A DNA stretch of 64,000 bases, from contig NW_005178819.1 of the NCBI RefSeq assembly GCF_000350225.1, positions 33,244-97,243 of the forward strand, written 5' to 3'. The DNA is from Chondrus crispus. Lineage: Eukaryota > Rhodophyta > Florideophyceae > Gigartinales > Gigartinaceae. The notes under the pieces were generated by a model. The model was given only the letters and a program-made list of their open reading frames with translations, ran no database searches and had not been told where the DNA came from. Within the stretch, counting starts at the first letter, position 1. Each line of letters opens with the position of its first letter. The translations under genes and the position numbers were made by a program. Shown one piece after another: positions 1-9,975 of this stretch.

Positions 1-200
1 GCCCCCCTTTTTTTGCCCTTTCCCCCCCCCCGCCCCCCCCCCCCCCCCAACTCCGTTAGTTTTTAAGGTTTCCCCGGGCCCCCCCCCCCCCGGCACACGC
101 CCCCCCTCCCCCCCGGCCGTACCTTCTCATATTTTCGCCGTGCCCTCCCCCCCCCCCGCACACGCCTCCCCCCACAGCCGTACCTTCTCACAGCTTCGCC
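1..200. repeat. C-rich low-complexity DNA with a two-copy tandem repeat
   Basis: Long cytosine runs dominate. A unit of roughly 65 bp, running from CACACGCC through CCGTACCTTCTCA to TTCGCCGTG, occurs twice in tandem (about 94-158 and 158-210) with small differences. No coding signal is visible. Such a homopolymer-rich stretch is also where assembly errors are likely. Confidence 0.7.
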
Positions 201-550
201 GTGACTTTCCTCTTAAGAAGTCGTAGAACGTCTCTTCCATGTTCTGGATTCTACGAATTTAGTAGATTCTCTTCACGTAGAGAGAAATGGAGAGAATCTA
301 CTTCGGTTTGGAGACATTCTCCACCGATTTGGAGAGCATTTTGGAGAACATTTGAAAAATGTTCTCCACTTTTTCTCTTTGACGTAAAATAACTCCAGTT
401 GTATTCATCTGTTGAAAATGATTTGACAATAGCTGGAAAGAGGGTCTCTGGGAAAACGTTTTCCGAGTCGCACAAAGGAGGCTAGCGGCGAAGCGAGCTC
501 GTAGTATGCAAAAAATTGACTTTTGAGGTCTTCAGAAATATTCTATTTTC
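201..550. other. Gene-free segment left of Pogo-1
   Basis: Only short chance ORFs are present. The stretch at 285-375 contains several near-palindromic repeats of the word GGAGAA/TTCTCC. It shows no resemblance to the missing left part of the Copia-1 LTR, which would be expected here if Pogo-1 had simply inserted into that LTR. Confidence 0.5.
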
Positions 551-2702
551 GAGCACAGGGATAAGGATACCCTCGGTATAAGAATGCAAAACGCATCCAC
601 TGTTTTCGTTCCTGCAAAATTGACCCCAATTTCGAACATTTATTCATACTCTATACAAGAATACAACGAGAAAGATTTTTCAAAAATCTGGTACAAGACC
701 AGCTACTTTTACAACAAAAATAAGGGCCAGTACAATATTCAGAAACCAGTAACGGCAGGAAATCCACCCGTTTCCTTTGGGGATGGCCGAATCCCGTACG
801 TTACACTTTAGAAATAAAAGACACCAGTCCGTTGAGGGTCTAAATTGTAGACGAGGTCCTGTTATGATGCTGAACGGATAGAAACTTTTCTGGCCTAGCC
901 TAGAAGAAAAAACACAAGTCTACTTGAGGAGAAGTGAGAGTTGACATAGACAACATCCATGTCCTAGTCAGCACTTCGTACCTCAACCATGCCGCGACAG
1001 ACACTATCACACCGTCAAAAGCGCCAAATTCGGGATGAGTCCAACCGCCGTAAGGAGGGGGGAAGCGCAATCAGTCAAGTCGACCTTGCAAAATGGGCGA
1101 AGAATCAACTTCGTCTTTCAACTGAGCCTTCTCAGGCTGTTATTTCTCGCATCATTTCGGGAAGCAACAATTTTTCTGTTACAGGGAGCAGTGTACGGCG
1201 CAAACGCAACCCAGCCCATCCGACACTTGAGGAAACTTTGTCGAATTGGATACGGGGATGTTTTGAGCAACGGCACTGCATCACGGGTGGTGTTATACGG
1301 GAGCAGGCGTTACGGCTGATGAAAGCCACTAATCTTCTTCTTCTTCCGCAAGAGCAAATTTCTCTCAAGTTCTCTAACGGCTGGCTCTGCAAGTTCCAGA
1401 AGAGGTGGAATCTCAAGTCTCGCCAAGTACATGGAGAAAGTGGTGATGCTGACATGGCCGAAGTGGAGGTTCGACTACCAACCGTTCAAGACATTTGTGC
1501 ACAGTACAATCCAGATGATATTTACAATGCAGACGAAACTGGACTGCAGTACAACATGCCACCCCACCGGAAGATATCAGAAAAGCCAATGGCAGGCCGA
1601 AAGAAAGCCAAGGTGCGCTTGACTCTTTTGCCCTGCTGTAACGCCAGTGGGACAGATCTGTACGAGTTACTGATTATTGGGACGGCTCATAAGCCTCGTT
1701 GTTTCCGGAAACAGACCGGGCAAAGTTTAGGCTTCGACTATGCTTTCAATAAGAAGGCCTGGATTAACACAATCACATTCTTTGATTGGTTGGAACGGTT
1801 CAATGCCCATGTTGGACAAACACCGGGTCGAAAGGTGTTGCTTCTCCTAGCCAATTGTAGTGCTCATGGAAAGCCAGAAACGATTCCCTTTCTTGGTAAT
1901 GTTCGCATTGAATTTCTGCCAGCCAATACAACCTCGGTACTGCAACCCATGGATGCAGGAGTGATTGCGTCGTTTAAACGCAGGTTTAGAAAGCTTCAGT
2001 ACGACCGTGTGTTATATTCCATTCAGCTGGGGTCTTCTAATATTTATAAGATCGACCAGCTAACTGCTATGAAATTCTGTAAGGCAGTGTGGAAAGAAAC
2101 GAGCTCATCAATGGTGAAAGGATGCTGGAGGCGGACACGTTTATTGGAGAAGACCATCGTGCATTCAGAAGACGTGGATTCAGAAGACATTGTATCAGAG
2201 TCTGTGATACATGAGGAAGTGGCCTTGCAGAGATCTATTGATCCATTGGCATCTGTAACGGAGCGCATGAGCGTTGCCAATTTACTGGGCCATGAAGACA
2301 CAGATATCTTTGAACCCACTGGCATTAATGAAATGGCTGAAACTGTGGCTCATTCCCTGGAGTCTGTTGATAGTGAAGAAGAGGGAGAGGCTCAGAATTT
2401 AGAAGTATCCGAGCTGCCTGGAAGAGCAAAATGCCTCGAAGCGCTTGCCACTGTATCTGCTATGACTGAGAGCCAACGAGAAACCGATCTACGCTTTCTC
2501 GGGTACTTACGTCGCCTGAGGCGCGATTTGCAGGCTGAGGAGGCCGCGGCCGGTCGCCAGAGTAGGATAGACGATTTTTTTAAGTTACAGTAATAGCTTA
2601 ACTCTTCTGCGTTGGTAGGACCAAATACTCATTAAAGAATATCCTCTATATAAGAATGGAAAACCCGTCCACCGGACATATTCTTATACCGAGGAACTAC
2701 TG
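551..2702 (+). mobile_element. Pogo-1: Tigger/pogo-like DNA transposon
   Basis: The right end is CTACTG followed by TA at 2703, as expected for a TA-targeting Tc1/mariner-pogo element. The terminal word CCTCGGTATAAGAAT at 571-585 recurs inverted at about 2680-2694, giving imperfect terminal inverted repeats. Close to the right end there is also a direct copy of the left motif (about 2638-2675). The left boundary is uncertain: a TA-CAG start is not obvious, and the first CAG is near 556. The element abuts the Copia-1 LTR, and its right end lies exactly inside the LTR start. It therefore probably inserted into that LTR, after which left-side sequence was lost. Confidence 0.65.
989..2593 (+). 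CDS. Pogo/Tigger transposase, CENP-B type, with an altered catalytic Asp
   Basis: This is a full-length 534-residue ORF of the Tigger/jerky/CENP-B transposase family, with an N-terminal HTH and CENP-B-type DNA-binding part followed by a DDE_1 endonuclease domain. The first catalytic Asp is seen in NADETGL (residue about 182) and the third in LQPMDAG (about 322). The second, normally in the motif LLLDNCSAHG, reads LLANCSAHG: codon 288 is GCC (Ala). Pogo-2 in this window keeps Asp at that site, which supports a substitution here. The ORF has no stops or frameshifts, so it could still make a DNA-binding protein, but cleavage activity is unlikely. The C terminus is acidic and ends in a DDFF-like motif shared with Pogo-2 (SFF). 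Confidence 0.9.
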   Translation: MPRQTLSHRQKRQIRDESNRRKEGGSAISQVDLAKWAKNQLRLSTEPSQAVISRIISGSNNFSVTGSSVRRKRNPAHPTLEETLSNWIRGCFEQRHCITGGVIREQALRLMKATNLLLLPQEQISLKFSNGWLCKFQKRWNLKSRQVHGESGDADMAEVEVRLPTVQDICAQYNPDDIYNADETGLQYNMPPHRKISEKPMAGRKKAKVRLTLLPCCNASGTDLYELLIIGTAHKPRCFRKQTGQSLGFDYAFNKKAWINTITFFDWLERFNAHVGQTPGRKVLLLLANCSAHGKPETIPFLGNVRIEFLPANTTSVLQPMDAGVIASFKRRFRKLQYDRVLYSIQLGSSNIYKIDQLTAMKFCKAVWKETSSSMVKGCWRRTRLLEKTIVHSEDVDSEDIVSESVIHEEVALQRSIDPLASVTERMSVANLLGHEDTDIFEPTGINEMAETVAHSLESVDSEEEGEAQNLEVSELPGRAKCLEALATVSAMTESQRETDLRFLGYLRRLRRDLQAEEAAAGRQSRIDDFFKLQ

Positions 2703-2806
2703 TAACATGATAACACTGTATCATAACATATCACAACTGAGTATATATAGCCGCCGACGACGGCGAGACTCGAGAGTAAAGCAGACCAAGGAAGCTTGAC
2801 ACTACA
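2703..2806 (+). repeat. Copia-1 5' LTR, truncated by Pogo-1
   Basis: The sequence from TAACATGATAACACTG to GACACTACA matches the end of the LTR at 7142-7245 with only a couple of substitutions. It contains a TATATATAG box at about 2741, a plausible promoter. The first ~66 bp of the LTR are missing on this side. Confidence 0.85.
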
Positions 2807-2924
2807 GGTTTTGGGCCAGTAATTTCACCGTCAGCCTCCCTTCACCCCCACTCCATCCACGCTGGCCGGATCCTCAAGCGACGGTCCTCGCCGCAGCGAG
2901 CGCAACAACCCCGACGCACCCATC

Positions 2925-4217
2925 GTGGAACTCATCGGCGACACACCAGTCACAGTGCAGAAACGCGGCACAAGAGCCCTTCGGTTCACGCCCTCCCCCT
3001 CCGGATCCACATCCCCCGATACGCGCAGCGCACAGCTCGCGCACACAAGCCCACCGCTTCCCCCGCCGCCTCCGCCCACTGACTACCCCGTCTCTCATCC
3101 TACCGAGATGTCCCTCACCTCCGACCGCCAACCGGAAACATGGAAAGCCGTCGTCACATCTCCCATCCTAGCAGCCGACTTCAGTAACTTCCATCAGTGG
3201 AAGCGCCACATCAGTCGGATGACGAAGCAATACATGTGCATCGAACTACTGACAGCCGACCCACCGGAAACGGCCGATTCGCTGACGCACAGCAATCATC
3301 GCAACCTCAATACCCTCTTGGCTGCGACGGTGGACCCCTCGCTGGAAGGGTTTGTCTCCAAGGATAGTGCGTCCACATCGTGGACCCTCCTGCAGTCTAT
3401 GGCCCCGAACCAAGACGTATAAATCGAAACACTCAACACGAAAGGACCTTCCATCAATGTCCACGACATGGGGCCGCAGGAATTCGTCAAAAGCCACCAA
3501 GACATTCATACAACTATCCTCCCCAGCGCCCCAGAGCACCACTACGCGAAGCCGTCAGCCTTCCTAGCATGCATTATGCACACCATTAAGGACGTACCGG
3601 AACTGGAAAACATCTTTGACCAGTTTGAGGAAGACGCTACTGTAAAGCTTACAGATGTGATGAAGATACTGCGCAAGGTGTCCAACAAGATGCAGAATCA
3701 CGCCGCCGCAGCGGCAATCAGCACCCACCAACACGGCAGGACGCCACGTGGACACGGCGGTACGCAGGCTGCCAAGAAGTGCAAATGGCACCCCTACGCC
3801 AAGTCCCATTACACACACGAAGGTAACGACCCGGGACGGGTCCACCAGCCGCCTCACCGCAACAACAACCGTCGCACCCATGACCGGGAAGTGGACTTAG
3901 CGGCACTTGTGCAACTCCTAGGGAACATAAACAGGGCCCCGGCGCCCGGATCTGATGCCAACGGCGCTTCAGCCACCGGCTCCTTGTATTCCACTACACC
4001 GCAAAGTCGAGTTCTATTCGACACTGCGGCATCGCAAACCTTCGTCCCCCTCCATGACGAAAAAGCGATGATAGACTCCACCCCGTCCACCCGCATGGTC
4101 GCTGTGGCCAATGGTGCTCGTGTCCGGGGGTCACGCGACGGCACCATCCAGCTACCAACCACGCCCTACCCGCTGACCACCGCTGCGACGTCATTGCTCA
4201 TTGCCAGGGCTACATGA
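2925..4217 (+). pseudogene. Copia-1 gag and protease region, frameshifted
   Basis: Two ORFs in different frames (2925-3422 and 3468-4217) together give a copia-type Gag with a UBN2-like region, including a FHQWK segment and an ELENIFDQFEEDA helix. A Cys/His cluster follows (CKWHPYAKSHYTHE). The retroviral-type aspartic protease active site is LFDTAASQTF at about 4013-4042. Reading must change frame at about 3422-3468, so this copy could not make intact Gag. N-terminal residues are Pro/Ser-rich and low in complexity. Confidence 0.75.
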
Positions 4218-5193
4218 CATCCTCCTATCCGGACAAGCTGTCACAAAACAGTATGACGCCATACTTCGAGGCAACCAGGTCTTCTCTACCACAAAGCAGC
4301 CCCCTCCACCGCCACATATCATCAGAGCCATTGGCAAGGCCGAACGAGGCCTATTAGCCATGACGCGCCGCCCGCTCCGGCCACTGCTGTCCGCACTCGC
4401 CGCAACGATCGCCCCCATCACGGCCTCACAGCACCCACTGCATGCGACGCTCAACTATGTCGCTCGACGCGGGATGCTACGCGTTATGGGACACTACCCG
4501 GGGCTCTTACAGCGCCTGCGTAGAGTGACTGCCACTCTCCCACCCCACGCGGGCGATTGCGCCCCCTGCCAGACCGGCAAAAGGACGCGCGCGCCCTTTC
4601 CACTTGCCCACATCACCGCAGTGGAGCCCATGGATATCGTGTCCACTGATACGACCGGGCTTCTTACCACAGCACTCGAAAGCAAGGCCCGGTGGCTTCA
4701 AGTCTTAGTCGATCGTGCCACCCGCATGACCTCCGCGGCTGCTATCAAGCGTAAGAACGACGCAGCCACGGCCGTACAGGAACGCATCGCCCAATGGGAA
4801 CTACAGACCGGCCGGAAGCTGCGCCGGTACCACGCAGACGGCGCAAGGAAACTCGCCATTCCCAAGCTCGTGAATGCCCTGCGCCTAAATGGCACAGTCG
4901 TTACTAAAACGGCGCCCCATTCCCCGTCTCAGAACGCAGACGCAGAGAGGACCATACGGAAGATCTTTAACGCCACACGCGCAGCGCTCGCAGCCTCCGG
5001 GCTACCGCCACCCTACTGGGCAGAGGCCGCCTTGCACGCTGTAATTAAGATGAACTATATCCCGCAGACGCAGCGCAATGGTAGCGTACGCCCCCCCCCC
5101 CATCGAGGCCTTTTTCGACACGCGTGCGAACCCTGGCCACCTCCTGCCGTTCGGTCAACAGGGATTTACTACCAACACCGCCCCAAAATCTAA
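4201..5193 (+). pseudogene. Copia-1 integrase
   Basis: The region codes for a GAG-pre-integrase and integrase core. The zinc-binding end is H..H followed by CAPCQTGK. The catalytic triad is visible as D in MDIVSTDTTG, D in RRYHADGARK and E in SQNADAERTIRK, with spacing typical of copia. The ORF overlaps the preceding and following ones in other frames, so it is one section of a broken polyprotein rather than an independent gene. Confidence 0.8.
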
Positions 5194-5986
5194 GCTGGCC
5201 GCACGCGCCCTCCGGGTTCGGTACCTCCGCGCCCTCAACAAACACCAATACCGCGTCCAGGACGTCTCGACGAACCGCATCTTCATCGTGCGTTCAAGCG
5301 AGTTCCAACCCACCGCGCCATCACCACCCGACCAAGCGCACAATGCCACTCTCCACCCGGCACCCAGAACCTGGAACGAAGCTCGTTCTCTACCCAACGC
5401 AGCCCAATGGGCTGATGCTCATAACGCCGAGCTAAACCGACACGACACGGTTCTGAAGACATGGATATACGCCATCCGCAGGCCGACCGACACGCCCCGC
5501 CCATGGATCATGACGTACAAGGTCAAAACAGATGAACAAGGCGACCCGGAGCGGCTCAAGGCCCGCTGGGCCATCCGCGGCGACCAGATGCGCGCAGGTG
5601 TCGAGTACAACTCTCAAGGCACGGCCTCTCATACCGCCTCGCACCCAGCCCGCCGGTTGATAGTCGCTGCAGCAGACGCAAAAGGGCATGCTATGCAAAG
5701 CTGGGACGTCCTGGGGGCGTACCCTCGCGCGCCATGTGACCGGGCACACCGCCAGACCATGCACCAGCCCCCGCGCTTCGATGGCACTTACGCTGCACCC
5801 GGCAAGATCTGCGTCATCCAACGCGCATTGCACGGTGCTCCCGACGCCGGGCACCTATGGGCTACACACAGAGACCAATTACTCCAGTCATGGGGCTGGG
5901 CGCCGGTAGACACTGAGCCACGCAGCCTTTACACACGCCGTACCCGACAGTGCGGAGTTCGCTCACATGCTGGCAGATACGGATGA
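5078..5986 (+). pseudogene. Copia-1 integrase C terminus and N-terminal RT
   Basis: After a linker, the segment at about 5370-5930 matches the RVT_2 reverse transcriptase of copia elements. It has the WADAHNAEL helix, RLKARWAIRGDQ and the first catalytic Asp motif QSWDVLGAY (usually MDVKTAF). It ends where a frame change is needed to reach the YVDD-box region. The homopolymer of ten C at 5091-5100 sits at the frame change from the preceding section. Confidence 0.75.
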
Positions 5987-7079
5987 CTTCATGGTCACCG
6001 CCCCCTCCCACGCAAACCTCGCAGCCCTCTGCGCCCCATTCACAAAGACCTGGCAAGTTACCGTCAAACGGCTCACGCGAGCCACACCCACGATCCAACA
6101 CACGGGTCTTAAATTCGAGCTTACAGACCGAGGCATTGTGATGACCAACCCGAAGCTCATCGCCGACCTTCTTCAGCACCACAATATGGCATCGTGTAAC
6201 CCGCGACACACCCCGCACGACCCTGCCGCTGACATGTCCGCGATAAAAACAAAAGAAACACCACTCAACCCCGCGCAGTATCGCTCTGACGTTGGTGTCC
6301 TCCGGTTCCTTGCGGATACCACCATGCCACAGATAGCATTCATCGTCGGGGTCCTCGGGCGCCACCTCCACGCCCCCGCACGTCGGCACGCTGAAGGTGT
6401 CAAAGTCGTACTCCGCTACTTACAAGGTCGCACGAATGACGGCGTCCTATTCCCAAGAACCCCCGATGGCACGGTTAGCATCGAAGCTAGCTCCGATAGC
6501 GATTACGCAGCCGATGTGGATACACGTCGCTCCGTCACAAGGGTACTCATCACCGCGAACAACGCGCCAATACTGTGGACCTCGCAGCGGCAGGCGACCG
6601 CCACGTTGAGCTCGACAGAAGCCGAGTACATTGCAGCCTCACGCGCCGCGCGGGACATCACTTGGCTAACCAAGACCATGGCCGAGATGCGAATCCGCAC
6701 CAACAGCCCACAAGTCTCCCTGCGCGTCGACCAAAAGCCGCACGTGCGCCACGACGGGCAACCAGTTCCCGATAGCACGCCCCCCGTCGCGCTGCAGGTC
6801 GATAACCAGGGCGCCATTGATATGGCCCATTCGCGTGGCCCGGCGAAGCGGACCAAGCATATCGACGTGAAGCACCATTATATCCAGCAGCTGGTTGCCG
6901 ACAAGTCGCTTACGCTCATCCAAGTCCTCACCACAGAGCAGCAGGCCGATTTTCTCACCAAACCCCTGCCACGCGTGGCCTTCCTCAAGGCGCAGTCGCA
7001 ACTCTGCCACTTCGCGGCGCCCCGAGCATCGATACCTCCGGACCACCGAGCTGCCGAGCAAGAAACGAGGGGCGTGTAG
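5967..7079 (+). pseudogene. Copia-1 C-terminal RT and RNase H
   Basis: The start of this section carries the second RT Asp pair as DTDDFMV, where copia elements normally have YVDD, so the Tyr is lost. The rest includes the copia linker and RNase H, with SSDSDYAADVDTRRS, the STEAEYIAAS motif, DNQGAI and the terminal KHIDVKHHYIQ and ADFLTKPLPR motifs. The stop codon (7077-7079) lies just inside the 3' LTR, a compact layout. Confidence 0.85.
7060..7075 (+). promoter_or_regulatory. Copia-1 polypurine tract
   Basis: The purine-rich run GCAAGAAACGAGGGGC directly precedes the TGTAGTAACATG start of the 3' LTR. This is where plus-strand DNA synthesis would be primed, and it supports 7076 as the LTR start rather than the inner repeat of the same 17-bp word at 7137. 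Confidence 0.65.
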
Positions 7080-7245
7080 TAACATGATAACGTCCACAGC
7101 CGTGGACGTTTCGTGAACGTTTCTCCCTCGCCAACTTGTAGTAACATGATAACACTGTATCATAACATATCACAACTGAGTATATATAGCCGCCGACGAC
7201 GGCAAGACTCGAAAGTAAAGCAGACCAAGGAAGCTTGACACTACA
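7076..7245 (+). repeat. Copia-1 3' LTR
   Basis: A 170-bp LTR starting TGTAGTAACATG and ending CACTACA. The 17-bp word TGTAGTAACATGATAAC occurs twice within it (7076 and 7137). It contains the palindrome CGTCCACAGCCGTGGACG (7091-7108) and a TATATATAG box. Confidence 0.8.
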
Positions 7246-7353
7246 AAAATTAATCTTGTGCTCCAACTTGCAGAAAGACGTTAAATTAATGTCGTGATCG
7301 CGTGATTGCGTGATTGCATGATTGCCAATCACGATGAATGGAATGGCCCTCAT
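7246..7353. other. Gap between Copia-1 and Copia-2
   Basis: A short non-coding spacer containing a simple tandem repeat of the 8-bp unit GTGATTGC (about 7293-7326). Nothing else was recognised. Confidence 0.5.
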
Positions 7354-7677
7354 TGAGATTACATGGCCACAGAATGCACGAAGCTCATTGGCTACCAGTG
7401 AAATAACAGCCAAAATTATTAGAATTTGTATCCAGCTCGTTGGCGATTAGCGCCGACGAGCTTGGGGGGTCCGCTACATATATCTGTAGCGCCTCCCCTT
7501 CGCGGGGGTGAAGAAGGAGGCAAGTGGGATCAGAATTAAAGCGAATTATCGTGCAATTCATTGCTAAGGTAGCGACCTTAGCTTCCCCTCCATCGCAACA
7601 ACGTATACCGTGCCCGGTCCCATCGCTGATTGTACAGCGACGCACACGGTGGCGGGCAAAGATAGTATCCTACGACA
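7354..7677 (+). repeat. Copia-2 5' LTR
   Basis: It starts TGAGATTACATGG and ends ATCCTACGACA. It is repeated at 49780-50103 with the same length and about 2.5% difference by eye. A CTACATATATCTG segment near 7472 may hold the promoter. Confidence 0.85.
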
Positions 7678-7745
7678 ATCCGGATTCAGAGGACACTTAT
7701 CTTCACTCGCATTAATCACCCTCCCCCCCGTCTGGTTGATTCACA

Positions 7746-9697
7746 ATGGCTTCGGCAACTCGCACCCAAGTCAATGCACGATATGATCGTCTCAAGCGAT
7801 CCGCCACTATCGTGGAACCTGCTTCAGACCACGGAAGACAACTCCGTGATGTTGCTGTTATGTACTCAGCCTTTACCCCATAACGGAACGGACTGGGACT
7901 TCGACGTCTGTTGTTGTGCACCCTACAGATGAAGTCCAGGAAGCTATGAAAAGCTTCATGCCGGCCCCAGAAGAAATTCTCACAGAAGACCTTCTCCGCT
8001 CACCGTTATTCCCCGTAGCCTTGCTACGTGACGTTGCTACTTTGTATGGTTTTGGTCATGTACAGGAAGACTTGATTGCTGCTTTGGAACTAAGTGAAGT
8101 TGATTCTAGTAACCGCTCGGTCATGACATTTATATGGATCACGAACTTATTGGACTGCTCACACGACACTATTCGTGCCGCTGTGACAACATATCGTCGA
8201 ACTCGTGGGTCTCCGAACCTTTTTACAAGGCAGCGCGAATCTGAGACATTAGCTCCAGCTACCGGGACTGCGAAACGTACAGGAAACCTACAACCCGGAA
8301 CAGGCAATATTTTGGTTGCCCAAGGCGACAATGAGCGTCCGTTGCCGCTTCTCCCCACTACCCTGACCGGCAATGGAACTTCTCAACACACGCCTCACCA
8401 GCGTCAAACTCATGCCGCACTTCCAACTCGAGGACCTCCGAATGGCAATCATCCCAATGCCGCAATTCCTTCTATGGCTTCACCCGATAACATTTCCGCT
8501 AGACCGCCTCCGCATGGAGACGATACTCGGAAGGCGAACTACGTGCTCCAGCACTTTAAAGATAACCGTTTCTCCGGTGATCTGAGTCAGTCTATTGAGC
8601 TGGCATTGCCGGACTACAATGTCTGCTCACGACAGCACCGCTTGTCCACGACACAGAAAGCGGACTACTTTGTTAACCTCCTCGATGGCCCAGCCAGAAC
8701 ATTCTTCTTCAATAATGCACGAGATGACATGCAGTTTGAAGAGATGGCAGAGATGATGACGAAAGAGTTCAACAGTAATGCACGTCAAATTCAAGTATAT
8801 GGAATACTATCTAAGTTACGCATCAACAGTATAATGACGGAACATGAGCTTTCTTCCTTCACAGTAGGCTTGACCAAGATCGTTAGCATGGTTGAGGAGA
8901 TGTCGCCCCAGTGCCCTCCTCATTTTCGTTCTGAACCGCATAAGATCGGGTACCTTCGCAACGCTGTGTTAAGACACTCATGGTCGAAAACTCCCAGTAG
9001 TAATATTGTCACAGCACAATATTTTTTCAATGGATTCATAACAGCCCTCCGCGAACACATGCAACTTGAGGAAGAAATACAGAATGTATCGAGGAGACCT
9101 ACAGGCATTGGACATACACATGCCGCAGATGCATTCGTACAGCAATACGGCCGCAACCCGAGGTACGTGCAGAAGCACCCTCCACAAGGAGAGTACAGAG
9201 GTATGCAATCATTCAATGCTGGACGTGCTAATAATGCTCCTTCTTCTGGCCGCACTTTTGAAGAAAGTAGACGTCGGAATGAATGCCACAAGTGTCGTGC
9301 CCCGTGGCGCCCTGGACACCGATGCAAATCTGGGTCCATCCGGCACCAGGTCCGTCAACGTTTAAGCAACGGTGACTCCGCTGTGCATATCATTTCTGAA
9401 CTCGTCTCAGGACTGGAGGGAGAACTTGATCAGGACCACGCCAGTCCGACAGATGTTTCGGACACCCAGAACCAGGAGTGTGAAGATTCAGGGTCTCACG
9501 TCCACTTCGGTGAGAACCCAGATGAAACCTACCTCTTTGACTCCTTGACTTGTGAGGACGCACCAGATGGCACTAATCCTGTGGAGAAAGCAAATCAAGA
9601 ATGGTACACGCATCATCTATCTTCTTCAATGTCCAGCGGACAAGCTCAGCACCAGGAAGCTTCGCTGCACAGGGTTTTTAACAAGGCGACGAGGTAA
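7746..9697 (+). pseudogene. Copia-2 gag
   Basis: An ATG at 7746 opens a frame (MASATRTQVNARYD) that stops at 7883, while the long open frame covers the rest to 9697. Joining them needs one frame change near 7870, so the true gag start is probably 7746 and this copy has a small indel. The 593-residue main part has a Gag capsid-like helical region (about 8550-8900). A zinc knuckle of the form CHKCRAPWRPGHRC follows (about 9283-9325), then an acidic tail. No ATG fits the start of the long frame, which first reads GTG at 7916. Pol continues in the +1 frame from about 9552. Confidence 0.75.
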
Positions 9698-9975
9698 TCA
9701 GCCTCGACTTCGTCGCCGAGCGCGATGGGCAGCTTCCCATCGTACAACCCATCCGAGGCGCTACCAAGCTCCAGTTGATGTTGACGCTACTCACATTCAT
9801 GTGACAAGACTGAATGCTAAAAGTCACCGTCGCTCACTTGGCTTCTGCATTGATATTGGAGCACCGAAGTCTGTAATAGGTCGGAAGGATCTCAACAAGA
9901 TATTCGCCGAACAGGGGCTGAGACCCTCAAGTCTATCGAAACCACCATTCCAGAACCGTTTCCGTTTTGCTGATA
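9698..9975 (+). CDS. Copia-2 pol segment 1: start of protease
   Basis: The +1 frame relative to gag contains the aspartic protease active site as CIDIGAPKSVIG (about 9847-9882), with DIGA where DTGA/DSGA is usual. It runs to RFAD, where Pogo-2 has inserted after TA at 9974-9975. Reading across the insertion with a single TA joins RFAD to NTFESLGQITIQ at 12069 in frame, which supports both the protease call and the exact insertion point. Confidence 0.8.

Larger units (their letters stand above)
2703..7245 (+). mobile_element. Copia-1: decayed Ty1/copia retrotransposon
   Basis: A 104-bp stretch at 2703-2806 is repeated almost exactly at 7142-7245, flanking gag, protease, integrase, RT and RNase H in Ty1/copia order. 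The right LTR starts with TGTAGTAACATG at 7076, directly after a purine-rich tract, and ends CACTACA at 7245. Only the last part of the left LTR survives next to Pogo-1. At least four frame changes break the coding region, so the copy is defective. GC content is clearly higher than in Copia-2. Confidence 0.85.

Noticed and set aside
7737..7745. Promoter or initiator-like GATTCACAATGG context as evidence for a separate small gene at 7746-7883
   Set aside because: The short frame joins naturally to gag after one frame change, so it is treated as the gag start.
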